Notes: generated by a model from the sequence alone, not told the origin. DNA of 7,960 bases from Ktedonobacteraceae bacterium (GCA_014896635.1 JADBKA010000222.1:1-7960), one strand, 5' to 3'; positions 1 to 7,313 are shown, counted from the stretch's first letter. Made by a program: numbers and translations.

Positions 1-1
1 A

Positions 2-43
2 CCCCGCCAGGGGGGCAAAGCCCCCCTGGACCCTCCCTTTCTG
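2..43 (+). repeat. GC-rich hairpin repeat, copy 1
   Basis: A perfect 10-bp stem (7-16 with 20-29) closes on an AAA loop. It is preceded by CCCCG and followed by a pyrimidine-rich tail (ACCCTCCCTTTCTG). The same unit recurs at 78-120 and, inverted, at about 3357-3402. The element may begin before the window. Read on the plus strand, the hairpin plus C/T tail looks like a weak intrinsic terminator. That could serve a plus-strand gene ending left of the window, but the tail is not a pure T run. Confidence 0.75.
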
Positions 44-60
44 CTAAGTTAACACCTATG

Positions 61-81
61 GGGGACACCCCTTGTGTCCCC
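61..81. repeat. Hairpin between the two repeat copies
   Basis: An 8-bp perfect stem (61-68, GGGGACAC, with 74-81, GTGTCCCC) closes on a 5-nt loop. Its right arm shares the CCCC at 78-81 with the start of repeat copy 2, so the two structures compete for these bases. Function unknown. It may be part of a larger composite intergenic element. Confidence 0.6.
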
Positions 82-120
82 GCCAGGAGGGCAAAGCCCT
101 CCTGGACCTCCCCTTTTCTG
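78..120 (+). repeat. GC-rich hairpin repeat, copy 2
   Basis: A perfect 10-bp stem (83-92 with 96-105) closes on an AAA loop, with the same CCCCG lead and a pyrimidine tail (ACCTCCCCTTTTCTG) as copy 1, 76 bp away. Stem pair 6 is A-T here (88/100) and G-C in copy 1 (12/24), a compensatory change that keeps the stem intact. The tail ends at the base before the aceB stop codon. For the minus-strand aceB transcript the hairpin lies 15 nt past the stop but has no T run after it on that strand, so it would be at best a tail-less terminator or a 3'-end stabiliser. Confidence 0.75.
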
Positions 121-1728
121 TTACGATAGGTATTTGTAGGCCGGCAGCGTCAGAAAATCAACGAAGTCATCCTTCGTCACAATTTCATCGAGAATGCTGG
201 CTGCTGCTGCAAAATTGCGACGAGCATACTCCTGCTCGCCGATAGCCTGTTTGAGTTTTGCCAGCTCTTCATTCATGATCTGGCGGAAAAGCTCGACCGT
301 CACTTTGCGCCCATCGTCCAGAATGCCCTTTGGATGATGAATCCACTGCCAGAGCTGTGAGCGGGCGATTTCGACGGTTGCGGCGTCTTCCATCAGATTG
401 TAGATTGGCACACAGCCAGTGCCACCGAGCCACGACTCAAGGTATTGCAGGCCGACGCTGACGTTGTTGCGTACTCCACCCTCGGTGATCGTGCCTTCCG
501 GTACCCTCAGCAGGTCGGCTGCTGTGACGTGGACGTCTTCACGTTTTCTGTAGATCTGGTTGGGCGTTTTCATCACCGCATCGAACTCGGCCAGGGCCAC
601 CGGCACCAGGCCGGGATGTGCCACCCATGTACCGTCATGCCCGTCGGTCGCCTCGCGCTTTTTATCGGCGCGCACGCGCGCAAGGGCCTCTTCATTGGCA
701 ACGGGATCGCTCTTGATGGGGATCTGAGCCGCCATGCCGCCGATGGCCGGAGCGTTGCGCCGGTGGCAGGTTTTGATCGTGAGCAGCGTATAGGCGCGCA
801 TAAAAGGCGTGGTCATCGTGACCTGGGCGCGGTCGGGGAAAATGTACTCAGGGTGGTTGCGGAACTTTTTGATCGCGCTAAAGATGTAGTCCCAGCGCCC
901 GCAGTTCAGGCCAGCCGAGTGTTCGCGCAGCTCATAGAGAATCTCGTCCATCTCGAAGGTTGCCAGGATGTTCTCGATGAGCACTGTCGCCTTGATGGTC
1001 CCCTGAGGAATGCCCAGTTCGTTTTGTGCCATGACGAAAACATCGTTCCACAGGCGCGCCTCAAGGTGATTCTCCAGCTTGGGGAGATAGAAGTAAGGAC
1101 CGGTGCCGTTCGCTAGCAATTGCCGCACGTTGTGGAAAAAGTACAGCGCGAAGTCGAAGATCCCGCCGGAAATGGGCTGGCCGTCGATCAGCACATGCTT
1201 TTCATTCAGATGCCAGCCGCGCGGGCGCACGAGCAGTACGGCGGTCTGCTCGTTGAGCCGGTACTGCTTGCCTTCGGGACTGGTGAAGGTGATCGTGCGG
1301 CGGACGGCATCGCGTACATTGATCTGGCCCTGGATCGTGCCATCCCAGGTTGGGGAGTGGGCATCCTCGAAGTCGGCCATAAATACTTTTGCGCCAGAGT
1401 TGAGCGCGTTAATGACCATTTTTCTATCGACGGGACCGGTGATCTCAACACGGCGGTCCTGGAGATCTTGAGGAAGAGGTGCGATGGTCCAATCGTTGGC
1501 GCGGATATGCGCGGTTTCTGGCAGGAAATCGGGCATTTTGCCGGAATCAATCTCGGCCTGGCGCTGCACCCGTTTTTGGAGCAGTTCCTGGCGCCGTCCT
1601 TCAAAGGCGCGGGCCAGCCTGGCAACGAAGCTCATCGCTTCAGGCGTCAGGATCTCCGCATACTCAGGAGTGATGGCGCCTTTGACCTCGATCCCTTCCG
1701 CATACTGCTTTGTTGCTTGCGTGGTCAT
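121..1728 (-). CDS. aceB: Malate synthase A
   Basis: A 535-residue cytosolic enzyme that condenses glyoxylate with acetyl-CoA to (S)-malate and CoA, the second step of the glyoxylate bypass. Its length matches the A isoform (E. coli AceB is 533 aa), not the longer GlcB type. Visible motifs: RPRGWHL at 168-174 with the glyoxylate-binding Arg170; LIEN at 250-253 and the family signature [16 protein letters not shown] at 268-283, giving the metal ligands Glu252 and Asp280; and [17 protein letters not shown] at 446-462, with Asp448 as the expected catalytic base. No key residue is missing. The ATG at 1728 has an AAAGGA ribosome site 10 nt upstream (1739-1744). It lies 148 nt downstream of aceA on the same strand, so co-transcription is likely. 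The hairpin repeat begins directly after its stop codon. Confidence 0.97.
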   Translation of the reverse strand: MTTQATKQYAEGIEVKGAITPEYAEILTPEAMSFVARLARAFEGRRQELLQKRVQRQAEIDSGKMPDFLPETAHIRANDWTIAPLPQDLQDRRVEITGPVDRKMVINALNSGAKVFMADFEDAHSPTWDGTIQGQINVRDAVRRTITFTSPEGKQYRLNEQTAVLLVRPRGWHLNEKHVLIDGQPISGGIFDFALYFFHNVRQLLANGTGPYFYLPKLENHLEARLWNDVFVMAQNELGIPQGTIKATVLIENILATFEMDEILYELREHSAGLNCGRWDYIFSAIKKFRNHPEYIFPDRAQVTMTTPFMRAYTLLTIKTCHRRNAPAIGGMAAQIPIKSDPVANEEALARVRADKKREATDGHDGTWVAHPGLVPVALAEFDAVMKTPNQIYRKREDVHVTAADLLRVPEGTITEGGVRNNVSVGLQYLESWLGGTGCVPIYNLMEDAATVEIARSQLWQWIHHPKGILDDGRKVTVELFRQIMNEELAKLKQAIGEQEYARRNFAAAASILDEIVTKDDFVDFLTLPAYKYLS

Positions 1729-1818
1729 GGAGACATAATCCTTTCAATAGAGAACTACATAACATGCCATTGTTTATTGTCGCATATCGTCTTGCTGGGA
1801 GCAACCATTCGATGAGGA

Positions 1819-1872
1819 GTTCTACCGCCTGGCCGACTGCTGCAAGCCAGGCAGCCAGCCGGGCGGTAGAAC
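1819..1872 (-). repeat. Long imperfect hairpin in the aceA-aceB spacer
   Basis: An 11-bp perfect outer stem pairs 1819-1829 with 1862-1872. Inside it a GGC/GCC pairing (1831-1833 with 1858-1860) and a GCTGC/GCAGC stem (1839-1843 with 1851-1855) can form. In the minus-strand mRNA it begins 4 nt after the aceA stop codon. No T run follows, so it is a poor Rho-independent terminator. An RNA stability or processing element that sets the aceA:aceB ratio, or a partial terminator, is more plausible. Confidence 0.65.
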
Positions 1873-1876
1873 GCTC

Positions 1877-3181
1877 TTAGTGGAACTGGGCCGCTTCGGT
1901 TGAACCGGCCAGAGCGGTAGTGGAGGCGGTGCCGCCGGTGATGACCTGGGCCACCTCGTCAAAGTAGCCGGTGCCTACCTCGCGCTGGTGCCTGGTCGCG
2001 GTATATCCCTGTGGTTCGAGTGCGAACTCGGCCTGTTGTAGCTCCGAGTAGGCGGACATGCCACGTTCTTTGTAGCCTTTTGCAAGCTGGAACATGCTGT
2101 AGTTGAGGGCGTGGAAGCCGGCCAGAGTGATAAACTGGAAAACATATCCCATTTCGGCTATTTGCTGCTGGAAAGTCGCAATTGTTTCGGGATCGAGCTT
2201 TTTGCGCCAGTTGAAAGAAGGGGAGCAGTTGTAGGCGAGCATCTTGCCGGGGAACTGCCGGTGGATGGCCTCGGCAAAGCGGCGAGCCTCTTCCAGATTC
2301 GGCTCAGCAGTTTCACACCAGAGCAGATCGGCGTAAGGCGCATAAGAGAGACCTCTGGCGATGGCTGCATCAAGGCCGCCACGCATCCTGTAGAAGCCTT
2401 CAGGTGTGCGCTCTCCTGTCAGGAAAGGATGATCAGATGGGTCGATGTCCGAAGTGATAAGATGCGCGCCATTAGCGTCTGTACGTGCAATCAAGATGGT
2501 GGGAACGTCCATGACGTCGGCGGCCAGGCGGGCAGCCACGAGATGCCGAATAGCCGTCTGAGTGGGCAGTAACACTTTTCCGCCCATGTGTCCGCATTTC
2601 TTTTCAGAGGAGAGTTGATCCTCGAAATGCACGCCGGCGGCTCCTGCTTCGATCATCGCTTTCATCATCTCGAAGACGTTCAGTGGACCGCCGAAGCCAG
2701 CTTCTCCATCGGCAACAATTGGCGCGAACCAGTAAATACCGTTCTTGCCTTCGGCGTGATGGATCTGGTCTGCACGCTGTAATGCCTGGTTGACCTTGCG
2801 CACAACGTTGGGAACGCTGTTGCTTGGATACAGGCTCTGGTCGGGGTACATCTGTCCCGCCAGGTTGGCATCGGCAGCCACCTGCCAGCCACTCAGGTAG
2901 ATCGCTTTCAGACCTGCCTTGACCTGCTGTACCGCCTGGTTGCCGGTTAGCGCGCCCAGTGCAGCAACGAAAGGTTCAGTATGGAGCAGGTGCCAGAGCC
3001 GTTCCGCACCCAGGCGTGCCAGCGTGTACTCGATTTTCAGCGAGCCGCGCAGGCGCAGCACGTCAGCCATCGTGTACGGTCGTTTGATCCCTTGCCAGCG
3101 AGGATCGCTTTCCCATGTTCCTATCGATCCGTTTACTCCGTTTGATCCGTTCGATCTGTCAGCGTGTTGACTGTTCATCAT
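1877..3181 (-). CDS. aceA: Isocitrate lyase
   Basis: A 434-residue enzyme that cleaves isocitrate to succinate and glyoxylate, the committed step of the glyoxylate bypass. It acts in the cytosol as a Mg2+-dependent tetramer (family knowledge), and its length is typical of bacterial enzymes. Visible motifs: the opening [12 protein letters not shown] at 26-37; SGWQVAAD at 97-104; the catalytic loop KKCGH at 194-198 with Cys196; [10 protein letters not shown] at 232-241; LWCETAEP at 287-294; NCSPSFNW at 318-325; and the C-terminal GSTEAAQFH. The start is fixed by a strong AAAGGAGGT site (3191-3199) 9 nt before the first of two consecutive ATGs (3181). The frame stays open upstream to 3457, but that stretch overlaps the end of secA and lacks family similarity. 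Residues 10-21 are a Ser/Asn/Gly-rich linker made by a short DNA tandem repeat. aceB follows on the same strand. Confidence 0.98.
   Translation of the reverse strand: MMNSQHADRSNGSNGVNGSIGTWESDPRWQGIKRPYTMADVLRLRGSLKIEYTLARLGAERLWHLLHTEPFVAALGALTGNQAVQQVKAGLKAIYLSGWQVAADANLAGQMYPDQSLYPSNSVPNVVRKVNQALQRADQIHHAEGKNGIYWFAPIVADGEAGFGGPLNVFEMMKAMIEAGAAGVHFEDQLSSEKKCGHMGGKVLLPTQTAIRHLVAARLAADVMDVPTILIARTDANGAHLITSDIDPSDHPFLTGERTPEGFYRMRGGLDAAIARGLSYAPYADLLWCETAEPNLEEARRFAEAIHRQFPGKMLAYNCSPSFNWRKKLDPETIATFQQQIAEMGYVFQFITLAGFHALNYSMFQLAKGYKERGMSAYSELQQAEFALEPQGYTATRHQREVGTGYFDEVAQVITGGTASTTALAGSTEAAQFH
3119..3154 (-). repeat. 9-nt tandem repeat in the 5' end of aceA
   Basis: Four in-frame 9-nt units (minus strand TCGAACGGA, TCAAACGGA, GTAAACGGA, TCGATAGGA) encode [12 protein letters not shown] at residues 10-21 of isocitrate lyase. 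This lies before the conserved enzyme core, so gain or loss of a unit would stay in frame and probably be tolerated. Confidence 0.8.
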
Positions 3182-3190
3182 AAGAATTGG

Positions 3191-3199
3191 ACCTCCTTT
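3191..3199 (-). promoter_or_regulatory. Strong ribosome binding site of aceA
   Basis: AAAGGAGGT on the minus strand is a near-perfect anti-16S match 9 nt before ATG at 3181 and 12 nt before the second ATG at 3178. It decides the start in favour of 3181. It is clearly stronger than the sites in front of aceB and secA, suggesting high translation of isocitrate lyase. Confidence 0.85.
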
Positions 3200-3228
3200 G
3201 TAAATGACAATGATGAACAAGCGGCCTG

Positions 3229-3250
3229 GAGCAGACGACCGCGTCTGCTC
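3229..3250. promoter_or_regulatory. Perfect inverted repeat upstream of aceA
   Basis: The 9-bp arms GAGCAGACG (3229-3237) and CGTCTGCTC (3242-3250) flank a 4-nt centre. It sits 48-69 nt upstream of the aceA start in a gene-free spacer. It could be a dimeric repressor or activator operator for the glyoxylate genes, or a hairpin in the 5' leader. No T run follows on the minus strand, so it is not an ordinary terminator. No convincing sigma-70 promoter could be placed beside it. Confidence 0.5.
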
Positions 3251-3356
3251 GCCCTCATCCCTAAAGCAAAGGGTAGCATAGGGAAGCGGCGAAGTTCTAT
3301 CTTTTGACTTTCCAGATAGTGAGGAAATGTATAAGTAGAAAGTTATATGTGTGACT

Positions 3357-3402
3357 GGAAAAGGATAGGGGGTCCAGGGAGCCTGCAAGGCTCCCTGGCG
3401 GG
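3357..3402 (-). repeat. GC-rich hairpin repeat, copy 3 (inverted; possible secA terminator)
   Basis: On the minus strand this reads CCCG, then a perfect 10-bp stem (3389-3398 with 3374-3383) with a 5-nt loop, then ACCCCCTATCCTTTTCC. Outer stem bases, lead and pyrimidine tail match copies 1 and 2. Relative to copy 1, two stem positions have changed together with their partners. The hairpin starts 40 nt after the secA stop codon, and in this orientation the C/T tail lies downstream on the secA transcript. It may therefore terminate secA or partly insulate aceA from it. Confidence 0.7.
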
Positions 3403-3438
3403 AGAAAGAGGGAGAGTGTTCCCCCGAAAAACTCTTTT

Positions 3439-6400
3439 TTAGTTCGCGCCATGACACTTCTTGTACTTTTTGCCGCTGCCGCAGGGACAGGGATCGTTCC
3501 GCCCGACTTTGGGGAGAGACTGATTCTGTGCCGCCGGTGTTGTGGCCGGGGGCGTCGCTGCCCTTTTTTGTTTATTAGCCGACCGCCGGCTTGCTCCGTT
3601 GTGGCGCGCCTGGAGCGCACGCTGGATCTGCTGAGAGCGCGGGCGGTCAACTTCGTCGCTTTTGGCCTGGCCGCTGGCCCTGGCAATATCGCTGGCATTG
3701 GTGCGGATGTTGCGTGGCTTCTTGCGTGGTGGTTCCGGTCGCTGGAGTGTCAGTGTGACTTCACCGCGCAGGAGTTTGAGCAGCGTGTCAACAGTATTGT
3801 GCTGGATGGCCTGCTTGAGCTGCTCGAACATGGTAAACGCCTCATTTTTGAACTCTACCAGCGGATCACGCTGGCCCACTGCCCGGAAACCGATGCCGGC
3901 GCGCATGAGGTCCAGCGAGTCGATATGATCCATCCAGAGGCGATCCAGGATCTGGAGCAGGTAGGTGCGCTCGAATTCGCGCAGAGGTTCCAGGCCCTCA
4001 AGGCCCTGTTCTATCGCCTGACGTTTGAGTTCCCTGTCGCGCTGCTCATAGTGTTCAATAACAAGATCGATCAACTGGCGGCGCAGATCTTCTCGCCGGA
4101 CAGCGTGCAGATTCTCCGGCACAATTTCTGGTGGTATATGGACCCACGCTTCCAGTGTTCGGAAGAGCGTCTCTAGCTGTTCCTCTTCCGTCACCATATT
4201 GCCGGGAATGCAGCTATCGACAATATGACCAACTTCTGCGCGAATCATATCCAGAATGCGATCATGGACGTCGCCTTTTTCGAGGATGATGCGACGGTCG
4301 CGGTAAATGACGCGGCGCTGCTCGGCGATCACATTATCATAATCGACGACATTTTTACGGATGTCGAAGTTGTAGCCTTCGACCCTGGCCTGCGCTCCCT
4401 CGATGAAGCGCGAGACGACCTTGCTCTCCAGGGGAGTATCGTCGTCCATGCCAAAACGCTCCATCAGGCCGGAGACGCGGTCGGCGGCAAAGCGGCGCAT
4501 CAGTTCATCGTCGAGAGCCAGGAAGAAGCGCGAGGCGCCCGGATCGCCCTGGCGGCCCGCGCGACCGCGCAACTGGTTATCAATGCGGCGCGACTCGTGG
4601 CGCTCGGTGCCGATGATGAACAGGCCGCCCAGTTCGACGACGCGCTGATGATCCTCTTCACACTCTTTGATCTTTTGCTGGAAAAGCTTGTTTTTCTCGG
4701 ATTCGCTCATACCAGCGATGTAGTCGCGGATTGCTTCCTCTTTCTCCTCGCGTTCGTCTTCGGTGTGGCTGGGCATCTCGCGGATATAATCCACTTGCTC
4801 TGCATGCTTGCGCAGGATGCTCTCGAAAAAGCCTTCGGGGTTGCCGCCGAGCAGAATATCGGTGCCGCGTCCTGCCATGTTGGTAGCGATGGTGACGGCG
4901 CCGCTGCGTCCGGCCTGGGCGACAATATGCGCCTCACGTTCGTGATACTTGGCATTGAGGACGTTATGCGGAATGCCCTCCCGCTTGAGCAGGCCGGAGA
5001 GATATTCGGATGTTTCAACCGCTGTTGTGCCGACCAGGACCGGCTGTTTCTTCTCATACAACTCTTTGATCTGCTCAACCACCGCCTTAAACTTGGCTTC
5101 CTGCGTGCGATAGATCAGGTCCGGCAGATCCTGGCGGATGACCGGCTTATTGGGTGGGATCACCACAACGTCCAGGTTATAGATCTTGCTGAACTCTTCG
5201 GCTTCGGTCAGGGCTGTACCGGTCATGCCGGCCAGTTTCTTGTACAGGCGGAAGTAGTTCTGGAAGGTGATTGTAGCCAGCGTATGATTTTCGCGCTGGA
5301 CCTTGACGCCTTCTTTCGCCTCGATGGCCTGATGTAGACCCTCGCTATAGCGACGACCTGGCATCTGGCGGCCAGTGAACTCGTCAACAATGATCACCTC
5401 GCCATCCTTGACAATATAGTCCTTGTCGCGCTTGAAAATGATCTCGGCCTTGAGCGCGTTCTCCATGTAGCGCATCAGGTCCAGATTTTCTTCGGCGTAG
5501 ATATTATTCACGCCGGCCAGGCGCTCGATCTTTTCAATGCCGGACTCGGTGATCAGGACGGAGCGTGTTTTTGCATCGACGGTATAGTCGATCTCCTCTT
5601 TCAGACGTGGCACCCAGCGTGCGAACTGGACGTACATATCCGTCGATTCCTGGCCCTGGCCGGAGATGATCAGCGGCGTGCGTGCCTCGTCGATCAGGAT
5701 ATTGTCCACCTCGTCAACGATGGCATAGTGCAGTTCGCGCTGCACCGTCTGGTCCAGCGAAATGACCATGTTGTCACGCAGGTAATCGAAGCCGAACTCG
5801 TTATTGGTGCCGTAGGTGATATCGGCCTGGTAGGCGGCGCGGCGTGCCGGGGATTGTGGATCGACGGCGTTGACGATGACACCGACAGTCAGGCCGAGGA
5901 AGCGGTAGATTTTGCCCATCCAGTCGGCGTCGCGGCGGGCCAGGTAGTCGTTCACCGTGACGACATGCACACCTTTGCCGGTGAGGGCGTTCAGGTAAAC
6001 GGGTAGCGTCGCCACCAGCGTTTTGCCTTCGCCGGTACGCATCTCGGCAATTTTGCCCTGGTGTAGCACGACGCCACCAATGAGCTGAACATCGTAGTGG
6101 CGCATCTTGATAGTACGCCTGCCAGCTTCACGCACGACGGCGAACGCTTCAGGGAGCAGATCGTCGAGCGTCTTGCCCGTTTTGTAGCGTTTGACCATCT
6201 GCGGGATCAGTTCATCCATCTGTTCAGCGCGCAGCGCCACCAGCTCTGACTGCACATGCCGCAGAATGGCGCTCAGCAGTGCTCTGATTTGTTGCTGCTG
6301 TCCTGCGTCGTACTCCTGGCTCTCTGCAACCTGTGCTATCTGTGTAGCTGCCTGCCCGCCCCGCAAGCGTTTCCATGCCAGGTCAAAGGACTCGTTGAGG

Positions 6401-6939
6401 ATTTCTTCGCTGATCTCGTGCAGGGCTGGCTCGACTTCTTGCAGCAACTTCAACGTTGCGTCTCTGGGATTGCTGGCTCTGTCGGGCCACTCCTGACGCT
6501 CCTGAGCCAGATTCAGTGCGCTGGCAACGCGCAGCGTGTTGAGCAGAGAAGAGAGCTGCTCATAACTCTGCTCGAAGCACTCGGAGAGGGTGTCCTGCAA
6601 ATGCTCTTTGAGCAGCAGGTCGTAATGCTCTTTTCGTTCGAGCTTCTGGCGGTAGACACTCACTGCCTCACGCAGTTGCTGATCACTGCACTTGCCGGCC
6701 AGCGGTTCTACCTCACGCAGTGCTTCGCGGAAAAGTTTGCACAGTTCGTCTTCCAGAACCTGGCCACCCTTGAGGTAGAGAGCGAGCTGTGAGCGGAATT
6801 CGATGGTTTTCGCAGCCAGCTCTTCGTCGCTCAGTTGTTGAATTTCTGGCTCCAGATCGTTGATTTTATCAATCAGAGGCTGAATAGCCTTGAGTTCTCG
6901 TTTATTGGGATCTCCCAGTATTTTCCCAAGCAATTGCAT
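3439..6939 (-). CDS. secA: Preprotein translocase ATPase SecA with large N-terminal insertion
   Basis: This is the motor that drives unfolded preproteins through SecYEG at the inner face of the membrane. At 1166 aa it is well above E. coli (901) or B. subtilis (841). In order: N-terminal helices 1-52 ([17 protein letters not shown] at 36-52); an insertion at about 53-252; [16 protein letters not shown] at 257-272; Walker A MRTGEGKT at 300-307; the DEVD box at 409-412 in [16 protein letters not shown]; preprotein-crosslinking domain roughly 425-565; [10 protein letters not shown] at 686-695; the [11 protein letters not shown] arginine-finger motif at 789-799; helical scaffold and wing region to about 1060; a basic, disordered-looking linker 1065-1143; and the zinc tail [13 protein letters not shown] (Cys1151, Cys1153, Cys1162, His1163), which binds SecB or ribosomes in other species. 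ATG 6939 begins [16 protein letters not shown], the usual SecA opening, with AGGAG 11 nt upstream (6951-6955). The frame is open to 7071, but that extension crosses the promoter. Confidence 0.98.
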   Translation of the reverse strand: MQLLGKILGDPNKRELKAIQPLIDKINDLEPEIQQLSDEELAAKTIEFRSQLALYLKGGQVLEDELCKLFREALREVEPLAGKCSDQQLREAVSVYRQKLERKEHYDLLLKEHLQDTLSECFEQSYEQLSSLLNTLRVASALNLAQERQEWPDRASNPRDATLKLLQEVEPALHEISEEILNESFDLAWKRLRGGQAATQIAQVAESQEYDAGQQQQIRALLSAILRHVQSELVALRAEQMDELIPQMVKRYKTGKTLDDLLPEAFAVVREAGRRTIKMRHYDVQLIGGVVLHQGKIAEMRTGEGKTLVATLPVYLNALTGKGVHVVTVNDYLARRDADWMGKIYRFLGLTVGVIVNAVDPQSPARRAAYQADITYGTNNEFGFDYLRDNMVISLDQTVQRELHYAIVDEVDNILIDEARTPLIISGQGQESTDMYVQFARWVPRLKEEIDYTVDAKTRSVLITESGIEKIERLAGVNNIYAEENLDLMRYMENALKAEIIFKRDKDYIVKDGEVIIVDEFTGRQMPGRRYSEGLHQAIEAKEGVKVQRENHTLATITFQNYFRLYKKLAGMTGTALTEAEEFSKIYNLDVVVIPPNKPVIRQDLPDLIYRTQEAKFKAVVEQIKELYEKKQPVLVGTTAVETSEYLSGLLKREGIPHNVLNAKYHEREAHIVAQAGRSGAVTIATNMAGRGTDILLGGNPEGFFESILRKHAEQVDYIREMPSHTEDEREEKEEAIRDYIAGMSESEKNKLFQQKIKECEEDHQRVVELGGLFIIGTERHESRRIDNQLRGRAGRQGDPGASRFFLALDDELMRRFAADRVSGLMERFGMDDDTPLESKVVSRFIEGAQARVEGYNFDIRKNVVDYDNVIAEQRRVIYRDRRIILEKGDVHDRILDMIRAEVGHIVDSCIPGNMVTEEEQLETLFRTLEAWVHIPPEIVPENLHAVRREDLRRQLIDLVIEHYEQRDRELKRQAIEQGLEGLEPLREFERTYLLQILDRLWMDHIDSLDLMRAGIGFRAVGQRDPLVEFKNEAFTMFEQLKQAIQHNTVDTLLKLLRGEVTLTLQRPEPPRKKPRNIRTNASDIARASGQAKSDEVDRPRSQQIQRALQARHNGASRRSANKQKRAATPPATTPAAQNQSLPKVGRNDPCPCGSGKKYKKCHGAN
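6184..6783 (-). other. Insertion in SecA (about residues 53-252)
   Basis: In E. coli SecA the FRARL helix is followed almost at once by [19 protein letters not shown]. Here FRSQL (48-52) and [14 protein letters not shown] (253-266) are separated by about 200 residues. The inserted stretch is rich in Leu, Glu and Gln, with almost no Gly or Pro apart from short breaks near 58-59, 79-82, 152-158 and 194-195. That predicts several long amphipathic helices, possibly coiled coil. It stays in frame and keeps the gene's base composition. Bacteroidetes SecA proteins also carry extra sequence at about this point (family knowledge), so the site is known to tolerate insertions. The function here is unknown. 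Confidence 0.85.
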
Positions 6940-6966
6940 ATGATTTCGTTCTCCTGCTGATCTACT

Positions 6967-6980
6967 ATCAAGCGCTTGAT
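6967..6980. promoter_or_regulatory. 14-bp perfect palindrome in the secA leader
   Basis: ATCAAGCGCTTGAT is a perfect palindrome lying between the predicted secA transcription start and its ribosome site, 12 nt upstream of AGGAG. It could be an operator for a small dimeric regulator, or form a weak 5-bp hairpin in the mRNA leader. No known binding protein is recognised. Confidence 0.4.
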
Positions 6981-7035
6981 TCTCTTTTTGACATGAAGAA
7001 AATAAATCCCGGTGTGGTATAACAAAAAATACCTG

Positions 7036-7049
7036 CTGGAGAAATCCAG
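7036..7049 (-). other. Small hairpin at the 5' end of the secA leader
   Basis: A perfect 5-bp stem CTGGA/TCCAG with a TTTC loop (minus strand 7049-7036) would begin a few nucleotides from the predicted transcription start. Such 5'-terminal hairpins can protect mRNA from 5'-end decay. That role is inference. Confidence 0.35.
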
Positions 7050-7057
7050 TTGCCTCC

Positions 7058-7087
7058 ATTATACCATTCAACTCCAGTACGTGGCAG
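7058..7087 (-). promoter_or_regulatory. Predicted secA promoter (extended -10)
   Basis: On the minus strand a consensus TATAAT (7063-7058) is preceded by TGG, giving the full extended -10 TGNTATAAT. Eighteen bases upstream is CTGCCA (7087-7082), matching 4 of 6 bases of TTGACA. Transcription would start near 7051, leaving a leader of about 110 nt before the secA ATG. The leader holds a small hairpin and a 14-bp palindrome. Confidence 0.65.
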
Positions 7088-7131
7088 GCATTATCAGGTT
7101 GCAGGGGAAGAAAACGAAAGGGTGCATGTTA

Positions 7132-7308
7132 ATGTTAAGTCAGAAAGCTAATCGCACATCTGCGGGCATCCTGTTTTTCAACGACATCGCCCAGGAGAAT
7201 ATTCCTGAAGAAACGTGCAAAAAAGACGAGCAAGCTCTCACTGAATGTAGCATCGGAGCCTGCCCGTCCTGTGTCTTTGAAGCGTCTAAACGCCCTGCAA
7301 CAGGGTGA
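7132..7308 (+). CDS. Possible small hypothetical protein (58 aa), divergent from secA
   Basis: A 58-codon ORF in the otherwise empty gap between secA and the permease-like gene. It starts at ATG 7132, with AAGGG 9 nt upstream; an in-frame ATG at 7126 and an open frame back to 7012 also exist, but the longer form would overlap the secA promoter. The peptide is mostly polar, with a short hydrophobic run near residues 11-20 (AGILFFNDIA) and four cysteines in the second half: Cys29, Cys39, Cys44 and Cys47, the last three in ECSIGACPSC. No family is recognised and no signal peptide or membrane helix is evident. Codon choice is not obviously non-coding, and no longer gene competes on the other strand. 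It could equally be a chance ORF. Confidence 0.3.
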   Translation: MLSQKANRTSAGILFFNDIAQENIPEETCKKDEQALTECSIGACPSCVFEASKRPATG

Positions 7309-7313
7309 TCACG

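Noticed and set aside
1..120. Tandem hairpins as a CRISPR array
   Set aside because: Only two copies with one non-uniform interval; the units are palindromic stems with tails, not repeats separated by similar-length unique spacers.
1724..1735. Three-codon ORF (ATGTCTCCATGA) overlapping the aceB start
   Set aside because: Its ATG is only 2-3 nt from the AGGA site, too close for efficient initiation; probably chance.
1770..1806. Minus-strand TTGCTC, 17 bp, GACAAT as a separate aceB promoter
   Set aside because: Both hexamers match consensus poorly (3 and 4 of 6 bases); too weak to call without transcript data.
445..1815. Several plus-strand open frames of 84-231 codons
   Set aside because: All are antisense to aceB, which is a full-length, clearly recognised gene.
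3304..3335. Plus-strand TTGACT and TATAAG as an antisense promoter into the secA 3' end
   Set aside because: The spacing is 20 bp and nothing downstream on the plus strand supports a transcript.
3182..3457. N-terminal extension of isocitrate lyase by 92 residues
   Set aside because: It would overlap the end of secA, read through the hairpin repeat and ignore the strong ribosome site at 3191-3199; the extra residues do not resemble the family.
3451..4176. 241-codon plus-strand open frame
   Set aside because: Antisense shadow of the secA 3' end; the sequence has the composition of a reverse-complemented coding strand.
4225..5337. 370-codon open frame on the plus strand
   Set aside because: It lies wholly opposite the most conserved part of secA, has no family resemblance, and is explained by the codon bias of the GC-rich gene on the other strand.
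6988..7023. Plus-strand TTGACA and TATAAC as a promoter for the small ORF
   Set aside because: The spacing is 24 bp, far from the 16-18 bp a sigma-70 promoter needs.
6940..7071. N-terminal extension of SecA by 44 residues
   Set aside because: SecA proteins begin at the [14 protein letters not shown] sequence; the extension runs into the extended -10 promoter and lacks a ribosome site.
7293..7305. CCCTG/CAGGG hairpin after the permease-like gene as a terminator
   Set aside because: A 5-bp stem with a 3-nt loop followed by CGTTTAG lacks a proper T run; too weak to call.
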